Source: Pseudomonadota bacterium (GTDB taxonomy: Bacteria > Pseudomonadota > Alphaproteobacteria > Rhizobiales > Rhizobiaceae). Taken from it: a stretch of 31,808 nucleotides of DNA. Positions within the stretch are counted from its first letter, which is position 1. Each line of letters opens with the position of its first letter. The position numbers and the translations under genes were made by a program. The notes under the pieces are model-generated. The model did no database searches, was not told where the DNA came from, and saw only the letters and a program-made list of their open reading frames with translations. The stretch is taken from assembly GCA_023451735.1 (NCBI GenBank), contig JAEXYH010000035.1, positions 1 through 31,808 on the forward strand, written 5' to 3'. Of the stretch, positions 23,674-30,023 are shown in pieces.

Positions 23674-23815
23674 TTATGCTCGCGGTGGCGAAATCAGAAC
23701 CACGGTTTCAACCTCGTGGCATGTCCGGCAGCGATACAGAGCGAGGTGCTTATTCTGGTCTGGCGTGACGGGAGACCATAGCCATAACCGTCTGGCATTT
23801 CGAACAACTCAGCAG
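23674..23815 (-). pseudogene. Frameshifted zinc-ribbon small protein
   Basis: The minus strand reads LLSCSKCQTVMAMVSRHARP and hits a stop. One frame over it goes on with QNKHLALYRCRTCHEVETVV and LISPPRA before a stop at 23674. Joined, this gives a four-Cys ribbon (CxxC ... CxxC) like the short zinc proteins at 26312 and 31341. A small deletion at about 23755 explains the break. The N-terminus is not clear. Confidence 0.55.
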
Positions 23816-24012
23816 GTTGGCGAGAGCATTGCGAGCGTCGTTGGCGGGGTCAACCAAAAGATCCTTGGCGGCTCGACAGCCGTCGTGCTGAGGAAACAAG
23901 CCGTCGAGCCTCGCCGGCCCAGCGCTGGGGGCAACTGGCCCGACGTGGCTCCTCAATGATCTAGTATTTGTTGTGTTCCCAAGGTGTAAACAGCCCTCGC
24001 TGTGGGCAAATC

Positions 24013-24174
24013 CTACTGGCCGGTGGAATCGTCCATTTCAACTTCTTTAGCTCGCTGGTCGTATTCGACAGCATTAGCAAGCAGTCGGTGACGATAGTCG
24101 CCTTCGGGCGCGTTAGCCGCCATTTCCCGGCACTGGTTTGCCATCTCACGTAAAGTCTTTGGTTTCGTTTCCAT
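24013..24174 (-). CDS. Small helical conserved protein
   Basis: 53 residues: METKPKTLREMANQCREMAA, then HRLLANAVEYDQRAKEVE. Two amphipathic helices with the pattern REMA.QCREMA ... LL.NA.EYDQRA.E are typical of short rhizobial proteins of unknown role. A GGAAC-N16-CATT element ends only 8 bases before the ATG, so the transcript would be nearly leaderless; no good ribosome binding site is present. ATG 24144 is an alternative start. Confidence 0.6.
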   Translation of the reverse strand: METKPKTLREMANQCREMAANAPEGDYRHRLLANAVEYDQRAKEVEMDDSTGQ

Positions 24175-24182
24175 TATTGCTC

Positions 24183-24207
24183 AATGGAGCAACGCGCGTA
24201 TCGTTCC
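24183..24207 (-). promoter_or_regulatory. EcfG-type promoter of the 53-residue protein
   Basis: On the minus strand GGAAC (24203-24207), 16 bases, CATT (24183-24186). It is followed almost at once by ATG 24174. Confidence 0.5.
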
Positions 24208-24217
24208 TACGCTAGTC

Positions 24218-24400
24218 ATGATACCGCCAAGTCTATCGGCAATTCGTCTTGCGGAAGGTGAGTTCGGCGCCCATCTCGCCATTCTAACCCAATGGCAGGA
24301 AGGGTATAAATCGGGCATCGTGGTTTATACGGAACCGGCGCTTTGGTTGAAACGTGGCGGCGCGCAGCTATCTCCCATCACCGCGGATTTGAATGGTTGA
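24218..24400 (+). CDS. Doubtful small ORF
   Basis: 60 residues, soluble, no recognised family (SLSAIRLAEGEFGAHLAILT, SGIVVYTEPALWLKRGG). There is no clear ribosome binding site. It is listed because a strong plus-strand terminator lies 60 bases after it, which implies some plus-strand transcript here. Confidence 0.22.
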   Translation: MIPPSLSAIRLAEGEFGAHLAILTQWQEGYKSGIVVYTEPALWLKRGGAQLSPITADLNG

Positions 24401-24463
24401 GAACAAGTTGCTGCCAGCCGCTATCCGGGTGGCCAAAGACCCGTTGCGTCTCAACTAAGCCGT

Positions 24464-24493
24464 CCGCTGACCTTCGGGGCAGCGGCCTTTTTT
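24464..24493 (+). terminator. Rho-independent terminator
   Basis: Stem CCGCTG-A-CC / GG-G-CAGCGG (one mismatched pair) with a TTCG tetraloop, followed by TTTTTT (24488-24493). This is the clearest plus-strand terminator in the window. It lies just past the stop of the minus-strand peptide gene, so it may also affect that transcript. Confidence 0.8.
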
Positions 24494-24496
24494 GCA

Positions 24497-24574
24497 TTAG
24501 CGGAAGATGATCATCGCAACGATGAAGAGTAGCGCGATCGCCAGCACAGCATCGAAGATGGTCTGCGTTATCAT
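24497..24574 (-). CDS. 25-residue membrane peptide
   Basis: A frame reading MITQTIFDAVLAIALLFIVA and then MIIFR: one hydrophobic helix with short ends. ATG 24574 has GAGAAGC upstream; ATG 24583 would add three residues (MRS). It is like the tiny membrane proteins common in these genomes. No function is known. Confidence 0.5.
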   Translation of the reverse strand: MITQTIFDAVLAIALLFIVAMIIFR

Positions 24575-24619
24575 GCTTCTCATGAGTCGGCCCCGTTCTG
24601 ATTGCCGGAGAAAGCACTC

Positions 24620-24787
24620 ATGAGTTTCAGGCTGCAACTAACAACAGCGGTTCCGCGAGCGATAGCGCAGATGTGTGCTGAAATGGCCTCACCCAAATGG
24701 GATAGGTTCCCACCTGTGCCTCAAGTGCAGACTAAATTCAATCGACGGCATCAAGAGCGTCTAAGCAAATTGAATTCCGACATGTGA
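24620..24787 (+). CDS. Small hypothetical protein
   Basis: 55 residues, basic, no membrane segment (MSFRLQLTTAVPRAIAQMCA, KFNRRHQERLSKLNSDM). ATG 24620 has GGAGAAA about 7 bases upstream. It ends 27 bases into the convergent PilZ gene. No family is recognised. Confidence 0.4.
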   Translation: MSFRLQLTTAVPRAIAQMCAEMASPKWDRFPPVPQVQTKFNRRHQERLSKLNSDM

Positions 24788-25063
24788 GCCGCGTTGCCAT
24801 CGCACGTCCGCAAGACGATGCGTCTCTCGCGGTGTTATTGTAACATTTATCTGCGAGGGGAGTCGCTTCGGCTCCGGCAACATTAAGCGGATGCTGAAAG
24901 CGCTGACGTCGTTCACCATGCACTCGATCTCCTCGCCATTGACGAGTGCATGCGCATATACGCCATGACGCGCCATGCGGCGACCAGTTCTTTTTCCTTT
25001 TTTCGGAGACGTCACGCTTGTCGATCCGTGTAATGGGAGAGGGATTGTAGACAAATATGGCAC
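24761..25063 (-). CDS. PilZ-domain protein
   Basis: Up to 100 residues. From about residue 27 it follows the single-domain PilZ pattern: a basic entry RTGRRMARHGVYAHALVNGE, then MVNDVSAFSIRLMLPEP (the D/N-x-S-x-x-x beta-barrel motif), INVTITPRETHRLADVRWQR and GSHVGIQFA. PilZ proteins bind cyclic di-GMP, but the canonical RxxxR is only partly kept and the D-x-S-x-x-G motif has Ser-Ile in place of Gly, so nucleotide binding is doubtful. The first codon is GTG (25063) and the first 20 residues are not family-like; a start near 25018 or at the ATG in RRMARHG is possible. Confidence 0.65.
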   Translation of the reverse strand: MPYLSTIPLPLHGSTSVTSPKKGKRTGRRMARHGVYAHALVNGEEIECMVNDVSAFSIRLMLPEPKRLPSQINVTITPRETHRLADVRWQRGSHVGIQFA

Positions 25064-25494
25064 CGCACCGCGTCCCCCAAATGGTTAAAGGTTTTCGACG
25101 GAACAGTTGCTGCACTTCAGAGCTCGTGCTCGCAAATTCCGAGAGGGTGAAACGCAAACCCGCTTCGCTGTAACGCTTGGTGCGACTTTGCTCGTTTCTT
25201 GCCGCCCTAGCTCAAGGGGTAGCGGTGGAGAAGGCGGAGCCCGAGCGGCAGGATCTGGGGCGGGCGACACAGGACTTCGGCTGGCTCTTTATCCGCGGCG
25301 CCAGCGGACTCAATTCACAGCCCATCCTTGAAGGCACAGTGATGTATCAGGATCTAAACAAATTCGATCCTCGGCTTTGGCTAGGTTTCAAAAATTGCTT
25401 CTGCTTGCAGTTCCCGATTTAACCTCGCTGCGAGCGTCAACCTTAATGACGCTGTTTGATTGCAAGAAACTACCTAAGCAATACGGTCGCCGGC
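25064..25494. other. No supported gene
   Basis: About 430 bases with overlapping open frames on both strands but no ribosome binding site plus protein-like start. A 26-codon frame from 25330 (MYQDLNKFDPRLWLGFKN) is the best candidate and is weak. Confidence 0.4.
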
Positions 25495-25677
25495 ATGACC
25501 ATCATGCCAGCACATCGACTTCTTCGTCTGCGCGATCGTCCTCAATGGGCTATCGTTTGGCATATGTGGTCGGTGATTATCCCACGTCGTTCGATAACGG
25601 GGCGGCTGGTGTACGGCCGCGTCTGGAGGCGTCACGACGGGCGGCGGTGGATCTACAAGCGGCTTATAACGCCGTGA
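25495..25677 (+). CDS. Small basic Trp/Arg-rich protein
   Basis: 60 residues, strongly basic: HRLLRLRDRPQWAIVWHMWS, VIIPRRSITGRLVYGRVWRR and HDGRRWIYKRLI. The WSVIIPRRSITGRLV...VWRRHDGRRW run looks like a conserved family of short rhizobial proteins of unknown role. ATG 25495 is chosen; a TTG at 25456 lies upstream. Its TGA overlaps a GTG start of the next small gene (GTGA). Confidence 0.55.
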   Translation: MTIMPAHRLLRLRDRPQWAIVWHMWSVIIPRRSITGRLVYGRVWRRHDGRRWIYKRLITP

Positions 25678-25898
25678 CATTGGACGAATGGGCAGAGCGC
25701 GGGCTGATCCGCGAGGGCGGCGCATCTGTTTGCCACCGCCATGGTTACATCGTCGCGGGCAAGAAGCCGGCGTCAGTTTGGAAGGCTGTCGCCACAGCGA
25801 GGGCGACTCCGCCTGCGCAGTTGTCGCCTGACGGCGCCGAGCTAACAATTCTTGAGAAATATTTGGCTCTTCCTGCGAAATGTCCAAAGTGCAAGTGA
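25674..25898 (+). CDS. Small Cys-containing hypothetical protein
   Basis: 74 residues from GTG 25674: MTLDEWAERGLIREGGASVC, HRHGYIVAGKKPASVWKAVA, LTILEKYLALPAKCPKCK. It ends in CPKC and has Cys-His-x-His earlier, a possible metal site. Its start overlaps the stop of the preceding small gene by 4 bases, which is why this start is preferred to the long upstream frame. No family is recognised. Confidence 0.45.
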   Translation: MTLDEWAERGLIREGGASVCHRHGYIVAGKKPASVWKAVATARATPPAQLSPDGAELTILEKYLALPAKCPKCK

Positions 25899-25978
25899 GG
25901 TTTTCACTTTGCTCCGCGCGCGGTAGCGGACATGCTCGTCTTTCGGTGCTATCACACCAAAAATGGGAGTCCGCCACA

Positions 25979-26194
25979 ATGCCATGCGTTCCGACCTTTG
26001 CTGTTCGCCCTCACTCCGACGCGGGATTTGTGATCATTGCTTCTTGGCCAAAAGGGCATGTCGAACAACTTATCGGGGTCTTTGATACACCGCACGATGC
26101 GGAGATATGGGTCAATCGACATGCGGCGGACCCCGTCGAGCAACTCGGGCCCCCGTCAAAGCGCGTGATCCAGCTCGAACAGCATCGAAAATGA
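25979..26194 (+). CDS. Small hypothetical protein
   Basis: 71 residues: MPCVPTFAVRPHSDAGFVII, HVEQLIGVFDTPHDAEIWVN, VIQLEQHRK. It is a short alpha/beta protein without membrane segments; the VFDTPHDAEIWV...H part resembles small rhizobial proteins of unknown role. ATG 25979 has GGGAG 10 bases upstream. A 35-base inverted repeat follows the stop. Confidence 0.5.
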   Translation: MPCVPTFAVRPHSDAGFVIIASWPKGHVEQLIGVFDTPHDAEIWVNRHAADPVEQLGPPSKRVIQLEQHRK

Positions 26195-26211
26195 CTGCAG
26201 CATTTTGGTGC

Positions 26212-26246
26212 TAGGTGAGATTCACGGACCTCGTTGTCCTCACCTA
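26212..26246. repeat. Inverted repeat TAGGTGAG / CTCACCTA
   Basis: A perfect 8-bp inverted repeat with a 19-base loop, with a third partial copy (TTAGGTGA) just after. It lies between two small plus-strand genes. It could be a weak terminator or an operator; there is no T run. Confidence 0.4.
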
Positions 26247-26311
26247 TTTAGGTGATGCACCAAGCTCATGCGTTGCGCGATGCTGTTATTGCCAGATTCG
26301 AGAGTGATAGC

Positions 26312-26488
26312 ATGCCTACGAACAGCTTGGTTCCTTGTCCTAAGTGCGGTGCCCATCGAGAATTTCTCGGAATAAAGAAGGGTACGTCCGGCGTGGAAGT
26401 ACGGTCGTTTCGATGCGCTCCATGTGGTGCGGTCACTGAATATGAGCTGCGCGGTCGCGCAGTGAAGGAACTGACGGCGGCGGCCTAA
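26312..26488 (+). CDS. Small zinc-ribbon protein
   Basis: 58 residues with two CxxC knuckles: VPCPKCGAHREFLGIKKG ... RSFRCAPCGAVTEYELRG. This is the usual layout of a single zinc ribbon. ATG 26312 (GAGAG upstream) is preferred to GTG 26252, which adds 20 unlike residues. The stop overlaps the convergent 85-residue gene by 4 bases. Its function (DNA, RNA or protein contact) cannot be told. Confidence 0.6.
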   Translation: MPTNSLVPCPKCGAHREFLGIKKGTSGVEVRSFRCAPCGAVTEYELRGRAVKELTAAA

Positions 26489-26742
26489 GCGAGCTCTGGA
26501 GGCGCGCCTGCGGTCCACATGATGAAGCCCCCGCATTCGTGCATCTGAATGATGCCTGAAGCGATGGCGTGGTCTCGGCCGGAGACGTATTCGGTAATAT
26601 TCCCGCCCGCTGCCCGAAACGCGTCGTTCCATTTCCCGACCGACATGCGGCCTTCGTCTATTCGAAGGGTCTGAGCGATCTCAATCAGCTTCGCAGCGGC
26701 AGCTTCAGGCTCAGCGTAGGGGCAGTGCTCAACGTATTTCAT
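26485..26742 (-). CDS. Small hypothetical protein coupled to the SRAP gene
   Basis: 85 residues, acidic/neutral: EPEAAAAKLIEIAQTLRIDE, MSVGKWNDAFRAAGGNITEY, GIIQMHECGGFIMW. Its ATG overlaps the stop of the SRAP gene (ATGA), so it is translated with it. No family is recognised. The tight coupling suggests a role linked to the SRAP protein or simply operon packing. Confidence 0.55.
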   Translation of the reverse strand: MKYVEHCPYAEPEAAAAKLIEIAQTLRIDEGRMSVGKWNDAFRAAGGNITEYVSGRDHAIASGIIQMHECGGFIMWTAGAPPELA

Positions 26743-27461
26743 GGGGTAGGCGCTTCGTCTCTCTTCTTGCCGCGGCCGACGATCTGCAGCGCACCATCTT
26801 TGAGCGGGCTCTGTAGCTTAGTCGCCTCATCGGCGGGCGCGCTCATCCATGTCTTCAGGTCATCCGGGTCCGTCAGGATAACCGGCATGGCTTTCGGGTG
26901 GATGGCGCCGACTTCGGAATTTGGTTCCGTGGTGAGAAAGGCGAAGATGTCGTTGGTCGTCTCGCCCTCTTTGACCTTCCGGACCGAGGTCCAGTTCGTC
27001 CAAATTCCCGCGAAGAAGGCCAGAGGCCGATCCTCGGAAAAAGCAAACCAGATGTCGCCGTACTCAGTTTTGTTGTATTCGCTGAACGAGGTGAAAGGCA
27101 CCAGACACCGGGATTCGACGCCAAGCCAGCATTTCCAATGCTTGCTGTCGAGATTGCGGATGTTCGTCGTGCCGCTGTCGGGCTCCATGCGGAGCAGCTC
27201 CTTGAAATCGAACTGCTTGCCTTTTTCCTCGAGCTTAGCAGCTCGCTTCTTCGCCGCCTGCATCTGGGCGAACTGCGACGACGGCATGCCCCAGCGGGCC
27301 AGCATTAGCTCCGTGGCGCCATCAACATTGCGCACGATCGGCGCCGCGTAATCGGGGAAGATGCCCGGCATTAATGGCAGGTTGCCCGAGCTGTCTTTGT
27401 CGAAGGCGAACAGCCGGCGGATTGCGTCCTGGTTTCGGGTCATCGAGTAGAGGTTACACAT
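26739..27461 (-). CDS. SRAP/YedK-type abasic-site processing protein
   Basis: 240 residues from ATG 27461; the longer upstream frame must be excluded because Met removal has to expose Cys2 (MCNLYSMT). The SRAP family (YedK in bacteria, HMCES in humans) links Cys2 to abasic sites in single-stranded DNA as a stable thiazolidine. Active-site positions seen: Cys2, Asn100 in TTNIRN, Glu128 in FTSFSEYN (usually YEW), and His188 in IHPKAMPVILT. RWGMPSS, RCLVPFTSF and FAGIWTNW are standard. There is no LexA box in plain sight. The following 85-residue gene overlaps by 4 bases. Confidence 0.92.
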   Translation of the reverse strand: MCNLYSMTRNQDAIRRLFAFDKDSSGNLPLMPGIFPDYAAPIVRNVDGATELMLARWGMPSSQFAQMQAAKKRAAKLEEKGKQFDFKELLRMEPDSGTTNIRNLDSKHWKCWLGVESRCLVPFTSFSEYNKTEYGDIWFAFSEDRPLAFFAGIWTNWTSVRKVKEGETTNDIFAFLTTEPNSEVGAIHPKAMPVILTDPDDLKTWMSAPADEATKLQSPLKDGALQIVGRGKKRDEAPTP

Positions 27462-27530
27462 CAGTGACGTCCGCTTTAGCCATTGCCCCGTTGCAAGTAT
27501 AAATCTCGCGTATCCACAAGATTCGGTGAC

Positions 27531-27701
27531 ATGATGCAGAAGACCAAGATACGAGTAATCACGCCAATGCCAGAAGGAAGGCCGCCTCAGGTGTGGAGCT
27601 TTGATGTTATGACGGGAAACCCGGCAGAGGCTGTTAGATGGGTCAAGGCTGCGCCACAAGTCTTGCCTCACGCCACCGTCGAGGTTGTCGCTTCCGCTTA
27701 G
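27531..27701 (+). CDS. Small hypothetical protein
   Basis: 56 residues, MMQKTKIRVITPMPEGRPPQ, VWSFDVMTGNPAEAVRWVKA, ATVEVVAS. It looks protein-like (beta-alpha-beta), but the ribosome binding site is weak. It overlaps the convergent gene at 27643-27951 by 59 bases, which lowers confidence in one of the two ends. Confidence 0.4.
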   Translation: MMQKTKIRVITPMPEGRPPQVWSFDVMTGNPAEAVRWVKAAPQVLPHATVEVVASA

Positions 27702-27951
27702 CAGCAAATGTTGACGGCGACGGCAATCCGTCTGCCGTCGGCAATCTGCGCATGGTGAACTCGATCTGGCCGTCCTCGAGCTTTCGCCAGAATTCAACCG
27801 TGGTCGAATAGCCGCCGGCGGGATAGCGCTGGAGGATCTCGCGGGCTTTGGCGCGGGCGGCGTCACGGGGCAGGGTGAAGGTCTCGCGTACAAAGCCGTC
27901 GCCGCCGGAGTGGCTTGTTCGCATACGTTCAGCGAGGCGGCGTGGGGTCAT
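27643..27951 (-). CDS. Conserved hypothetical protein (FVRETFTLPRDAAR type)
   Basis: 102 residues. The core GFVRETFTLPRDAARAKARE, YPAGGYSTTVEFWRKLEDGQ and IEFTMRRLPTAD resembles a short rhizobial family that I know only as hypothetical. After RRLPTAD the sequence turns basic and low in complexity, so the true product may be a family member with an altered tail. ATG 27951 overlaps the stop of the upstream gene by 4 bases. Confidence 0.55.
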   Translation of the reverse strand: MTPRRLAERMRTSHSGGDGFVRETFTLPRDAARAKAREILQRYPAGGYSTTVEFWRKLEDGQIEFTMRRLPTADGLPSPSTFAAKRKRQPRRWREARLVAQP

Positions 27952-28235
27952 CGGTCGCGCGCCAGCTTGCGGCGCCCCCAGTACGGGTCTCTCCGGCTCG
28001 AATCATAGGCCGGCTCTTGCGGATGGAGGGCTTTCATTAGGCCCACTTGCGCATGCATTAGCGGGCCTCGTTTTTCGGCTGCTAGCATCAGGGCCTCGAT
28101 CGCTGCCTGCCACTTCGCGCTCATCGCTTCAGCCTTCGGCAATTTCTGGACGAGCACGCCCGCATCCCGGAGGGTCATCAGCGGCTTGGCGCCATGCACA
28201 GGGATGGGGGTCGGCAACAGGCTGTCCCACGACAT
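27948..28235 (-). CDS. Conserved hypothetical protein (MSWDSPLPTPI type)
   Basis: 95 residues from ATG 28235 with GGAG about 7 bases upstream; a TTG four codons earlier is less likely. MSWDSLLPTPIPVHGAKPLM, TLRDAGVLVQKLPKAEAMSA, KWQAAIEALMLAAEKRGPLM form a mostly helical protein repeatedly found in Bradyrhizobium and Rhodopseudomonas genomes, of unknown function. It is coupled to the next gene by a 4-base overlap. Confidence 0.6.
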   Translation of the reverse strand: MSWDSLLPTPIPVHGAKPLMTLRDAGVLVQKLPKAEAMSAKWQAAIEALMLAAEKRGPLMHAQVGLMKALHPQEPAYDSSRRDPYWGRRKLARDR

Positions 28236-28306
28236 ACGCAACTCCAACGCAACGCTACGGGCTTCATATATGTCGGCTCAGCTCGGTCGCGAGTCCGTCG
28301 GCTCGC

Positions 28307-28612
28307 CTAGGGTTGGAAGAGATTTATCCTGGCCTCTGTTGTCGCGTCGCGTTGGCGCCAAGCATCGATGTCGTCGTCGGTTAGGCGGGTCCGCACGGTC
28401 GCCCAGGCCGCCTCGAATTGCCGCTGGCAGTCAGCCAGGCCGGTTCCGCTGCCCTTCCAGTGCGCCGGCTGCGGCATTCCTGAGACGTTGATCCCCCAGA
28501 ACCATGCTGGGACACCTTTAGTCACGCCCGACTGTTTCAGGATACGGCCGATGTTCAAGCCGCGCCACATCACCAGCCAGTCATCCTCGTAGGCGATGCC
28601 CTCGAAGGTCAT
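28307..28612 (-). CDS. Conserved hypothetical protein (WFWGINVPGMPQP type)
   Basis: 101 residues from ATG 28612 (MTFEGIAYEDDWLVMWRGLN). IGRILKQSGV and WFWGINVSGMPQPAHWKGSG are a compact beta-rich core, then a helix (LADCQRQFEAAWATVRTRLT). It is like short alphaproteobacterial and phage-associated hypotheticals. A TTG at 28642 is an alternative start. The gap to the SANT gene upstream is 34 bases. Confidence 0.6.
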   Translation of the reverse strand: MTFEGIAYEDDWLVMWRGLNIGRILKQSGVTKGVPAWFWGINVSGMPQPAHWKGSGTGLADCQRQFEAAWATVRTRLTDDDIDAWRQRDATTEARINLFQP

Positions 28613-28646
28613 CTTTTTGATGGTAAGTTGCTCAAGGTCCAACGGA

Positions 28647-28859
28647 TCAGGCGCTCGCAGCCATTGCCGCGCGTAGACGGTCCCGCTCTTGCGTGGGCGT
28701 GGGGAAAGTCAGCCCCAATTCCTGAGCGCGCCGCTTCACCGAATGTTGCGATCGCCGCATTGCAGCCGTTGCCTTCATAAGCGACACATGTCGCGTGGCC
28801 AAGGCGCGCAGCTTTGCGTCATCTTCGCCTGTCCAAAGCTTATTCGAATTGCGCGCCAT
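28647..28859 (-). CDS. SANT/Myb-like small DNA-binding protein
   Basis: 70 residues from ATG 28859, set by a strong GGAGGAG 2-3 bases upstream. The three-helix pattern KLWTGEDDAKLRALATRHVS, LMKATAAMRRSQHSVKRRAQ, ELGLTFP has the spaced Trp and hydrophobic positions of a SANT/Myb or GcrA-like N-terminal helix bundle: WT..ED..L..L...g.s...iA....rs...v..Ra..LGL. It probably binds DNA; the target is unknown. It is a paralogue of the gene at 29522-29752. Confidence 0.65.
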   Translation of the reverse strand: MARNSNKLWTGEDDAKLRALATRHVSLMKATAAMRRSQHSVKRRAQELGLTFPTPTQERDRLRAAMAASA

Positions 28860-28944
28860 TGCTCCTCCGCTGATAACGCGTTGTTTTGAGGCATAATCCC
28901 GGCGAGGATTACCGGTCCCGAAGCGATGCCGCGGGCTCAAAGCG

Positions 28945-28972
28945 AAAGCCCCGGCCGCGGGAACGGGGCTTT
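28945..28972. terminator. Hairpin terminator, AAAGCCCC type
   Basis: Stem AAAGCCCC (28945-28952) / GGGGCTTT (28965-28972) with a 12-base loop. It is symmetric, so it can act on either strand. It lies in a 310-base gap (28860-29170) that otherwise holds no supported gene. Confidence 0.55.
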
Positions 28973-29170
28973 CTGTGGTCTGGGTTGGGCGCGTTGAACG
29001 CCCGCTCCTATAGCAGCATAAACTCAGCTCAGGGCGAGGTTTGGTATGCGCCGATACCTACCGCGAAGTTGCCAACATCGCGGCAATTGCGCCGACGATG
29101 CTTGCTTCGAAGCGACAGCCCCGGCTGAGAGCGCGGTACACTCAATGAGTCAAAGCCTCGGCGAGGATGC

Positions 29171-29431
29171 TTACTTATTGGCACCGCCCTTAGTCATTTG
29201 ACCGTCGCCGTTTTTGTTCGCGCCACCCATCCCCGATGGACCGGACGACATGCCGCTTGGTGCTGCGCTATTGTTCGTCTTGGAGCCCTGATTGGTCCCG
29301 CCGGGCGTCTTGGTTGGATCGGCGGATTCACCCGTGACGGCGGCGCCGCCCTTACCTTGGCTTGACTGAGCGACGGCGAAGGTTGTGGACATCAGAACGG
29401 CGCAAGCCGTTACAGCAAGCATCTTCTTCAT
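29171..29431 (-). CDS. Small exported Gly/Ser/Asn-rich protein
   Basis: 86 residues from ATG 29431 (AGGGAGA about 6 bases upstream). A signal peptide MKKMLAVTACAVLMSTTFAV (cut near AVA-QS) is followed by a disordered, charged, low-complexity region (GKGGAAVTGESADPTKTPGG, SGMSSGPSGMGGANKNGDGQ). Such exported proteins are common in rhizobia and probably act in the periplasm or are released; no activity is known. A GGAAC-N16-CATT promoter lies upstream, which suggests stress induction. Confidence 0.65.
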   Translation of the reverse strand: MKKMLAVTACAVLMSTTFAVAQSSQGKGGAAVTGESADPTKTPGGTNQGSKTNNSAAPSGMSSGPSGMGGANKNGDGQMTKGGANK

Positions 29432-29461
29432 AGCGATCTCCCTTTGTTTGATCGCTTCGCC

Positions 29462-29486
29462 AATGTCCGAGTTAGCGCCTCGTTCC
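29462..29486 (-). promoter_or_regulatory. EcfG-type promoter of the exported 86-residue protein
   Basis: On the minus strand GGAAC (29482-29486), 16 bases, CATT (29462-29465), about 30 bases before ATG 29431. Confidence 0.5.
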
Positions 29487-29521
29487 GGCACGAGCCGATA
29501 GCAGACTTACTCCGAGGCCGC

Positions 29522-29752
29522 CTATGAGCGCTTGGGTCCGGGCTCGATCGCCCCGGACTCGCGGAGGCTCGCTCGGACGGCCCGCACACCGGGAAACAGC
29601 AAGCCGAGTTGCCGCGCTTTCTTCTGAACCGAATTGCCGTTGCGGTTTAGCGCTGCCGAAGCTCGTGTCAGCGTCGCACCGCTCTCGATGAGCTGGGTCA
29701 GCTTTGCAACGTCTTCGTTAGTCCATTGTCGGGTGAGTGGGCGGCGGGGCAT
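29522..29752 (-). CDS. SANT/Myb-like small DNA-binding protein, second copy
   Basis: 76 residues from ATG 29752 (MPRRPLTRQWTNEDVAKLTQ). The helix pattern WTNEDVAKLTQLIESG, TLTRASAALNRNGNSVQKKA, RQLGLLFPG aligns with the protein at 28647-28859 (WTGEDDAKLRALATRH ... RAQELGLTFP). An upstream ATG (29797) has GAGAG in front and would add 15 residues; the alignment with the paralogue favours the later start. Likely DNA-binding, target unknown. Confidence 0.6.
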   Translation of the reverse strand: MPRRPLTRQWTNEDVAKLTQLIESGATLTRASAALNRNGNSVQKKARQLGLLFPGVRAVRASLRESGAIEPGPKRS

Positions 29753-29845
29753 CGTAAGGCGGTAAGGTTTGGATGGAAGCGATTCCAATCTAGCCATATC
29801 TCTCGCCAGAGGTCGGTCCGGAAGCGGACGCTGCGCGCAAGTCTC

Positions 29846-29950
29846 TTACCAACGCTCTGGTGGCTTCTCGCGTTCACCCGCGATGATCGCCGCGGCTGCC
29901 AAAACTAGGAAGATTGCGAGCGTCATAAGCTCATGAGCGTGGTCGTCCAT
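29846..29950 (-). CDS. 34-residue membrane peptide
   Basis: MDDHAHELMTLAIFLVLAAA followed by AIIAGEREKPPERW: a His-rich head, one membrane helix and a charged tail ending KPPERW. The head and tail look conserved in small rhizobial membrane proteins, as I recall. The ribosome binding site is weak. Confidence 0.5.
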   Translation of the reverse strand: MDDHAHELMTLAIFLVLAAAAIIAGEREKPPERW

Positions 29951-29969
29951 CGAACATCACCACCAAGAA

Positions 29970-29994
29970 AAAGCCCGGCATGACGCCGGGCTTT
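29970..29994 (-). terminator. Rho-independent terminator of the barrel protein gene
   Basis: Perfect 10-bp stem AAAGCCCGGC (29970-29979) / GCCGGGCTTT (29985-29994), loop ATGAC, followed by TTT on the minus strand. It lies 30 bases after the barrel gene stop. It is a close copy of the hairpin at 8469-8489. Confidence 0.8.
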
Positions 29995-30023
29995 GAGTTG
30001 CTCTGGAGAATATTCAAAGCAGG

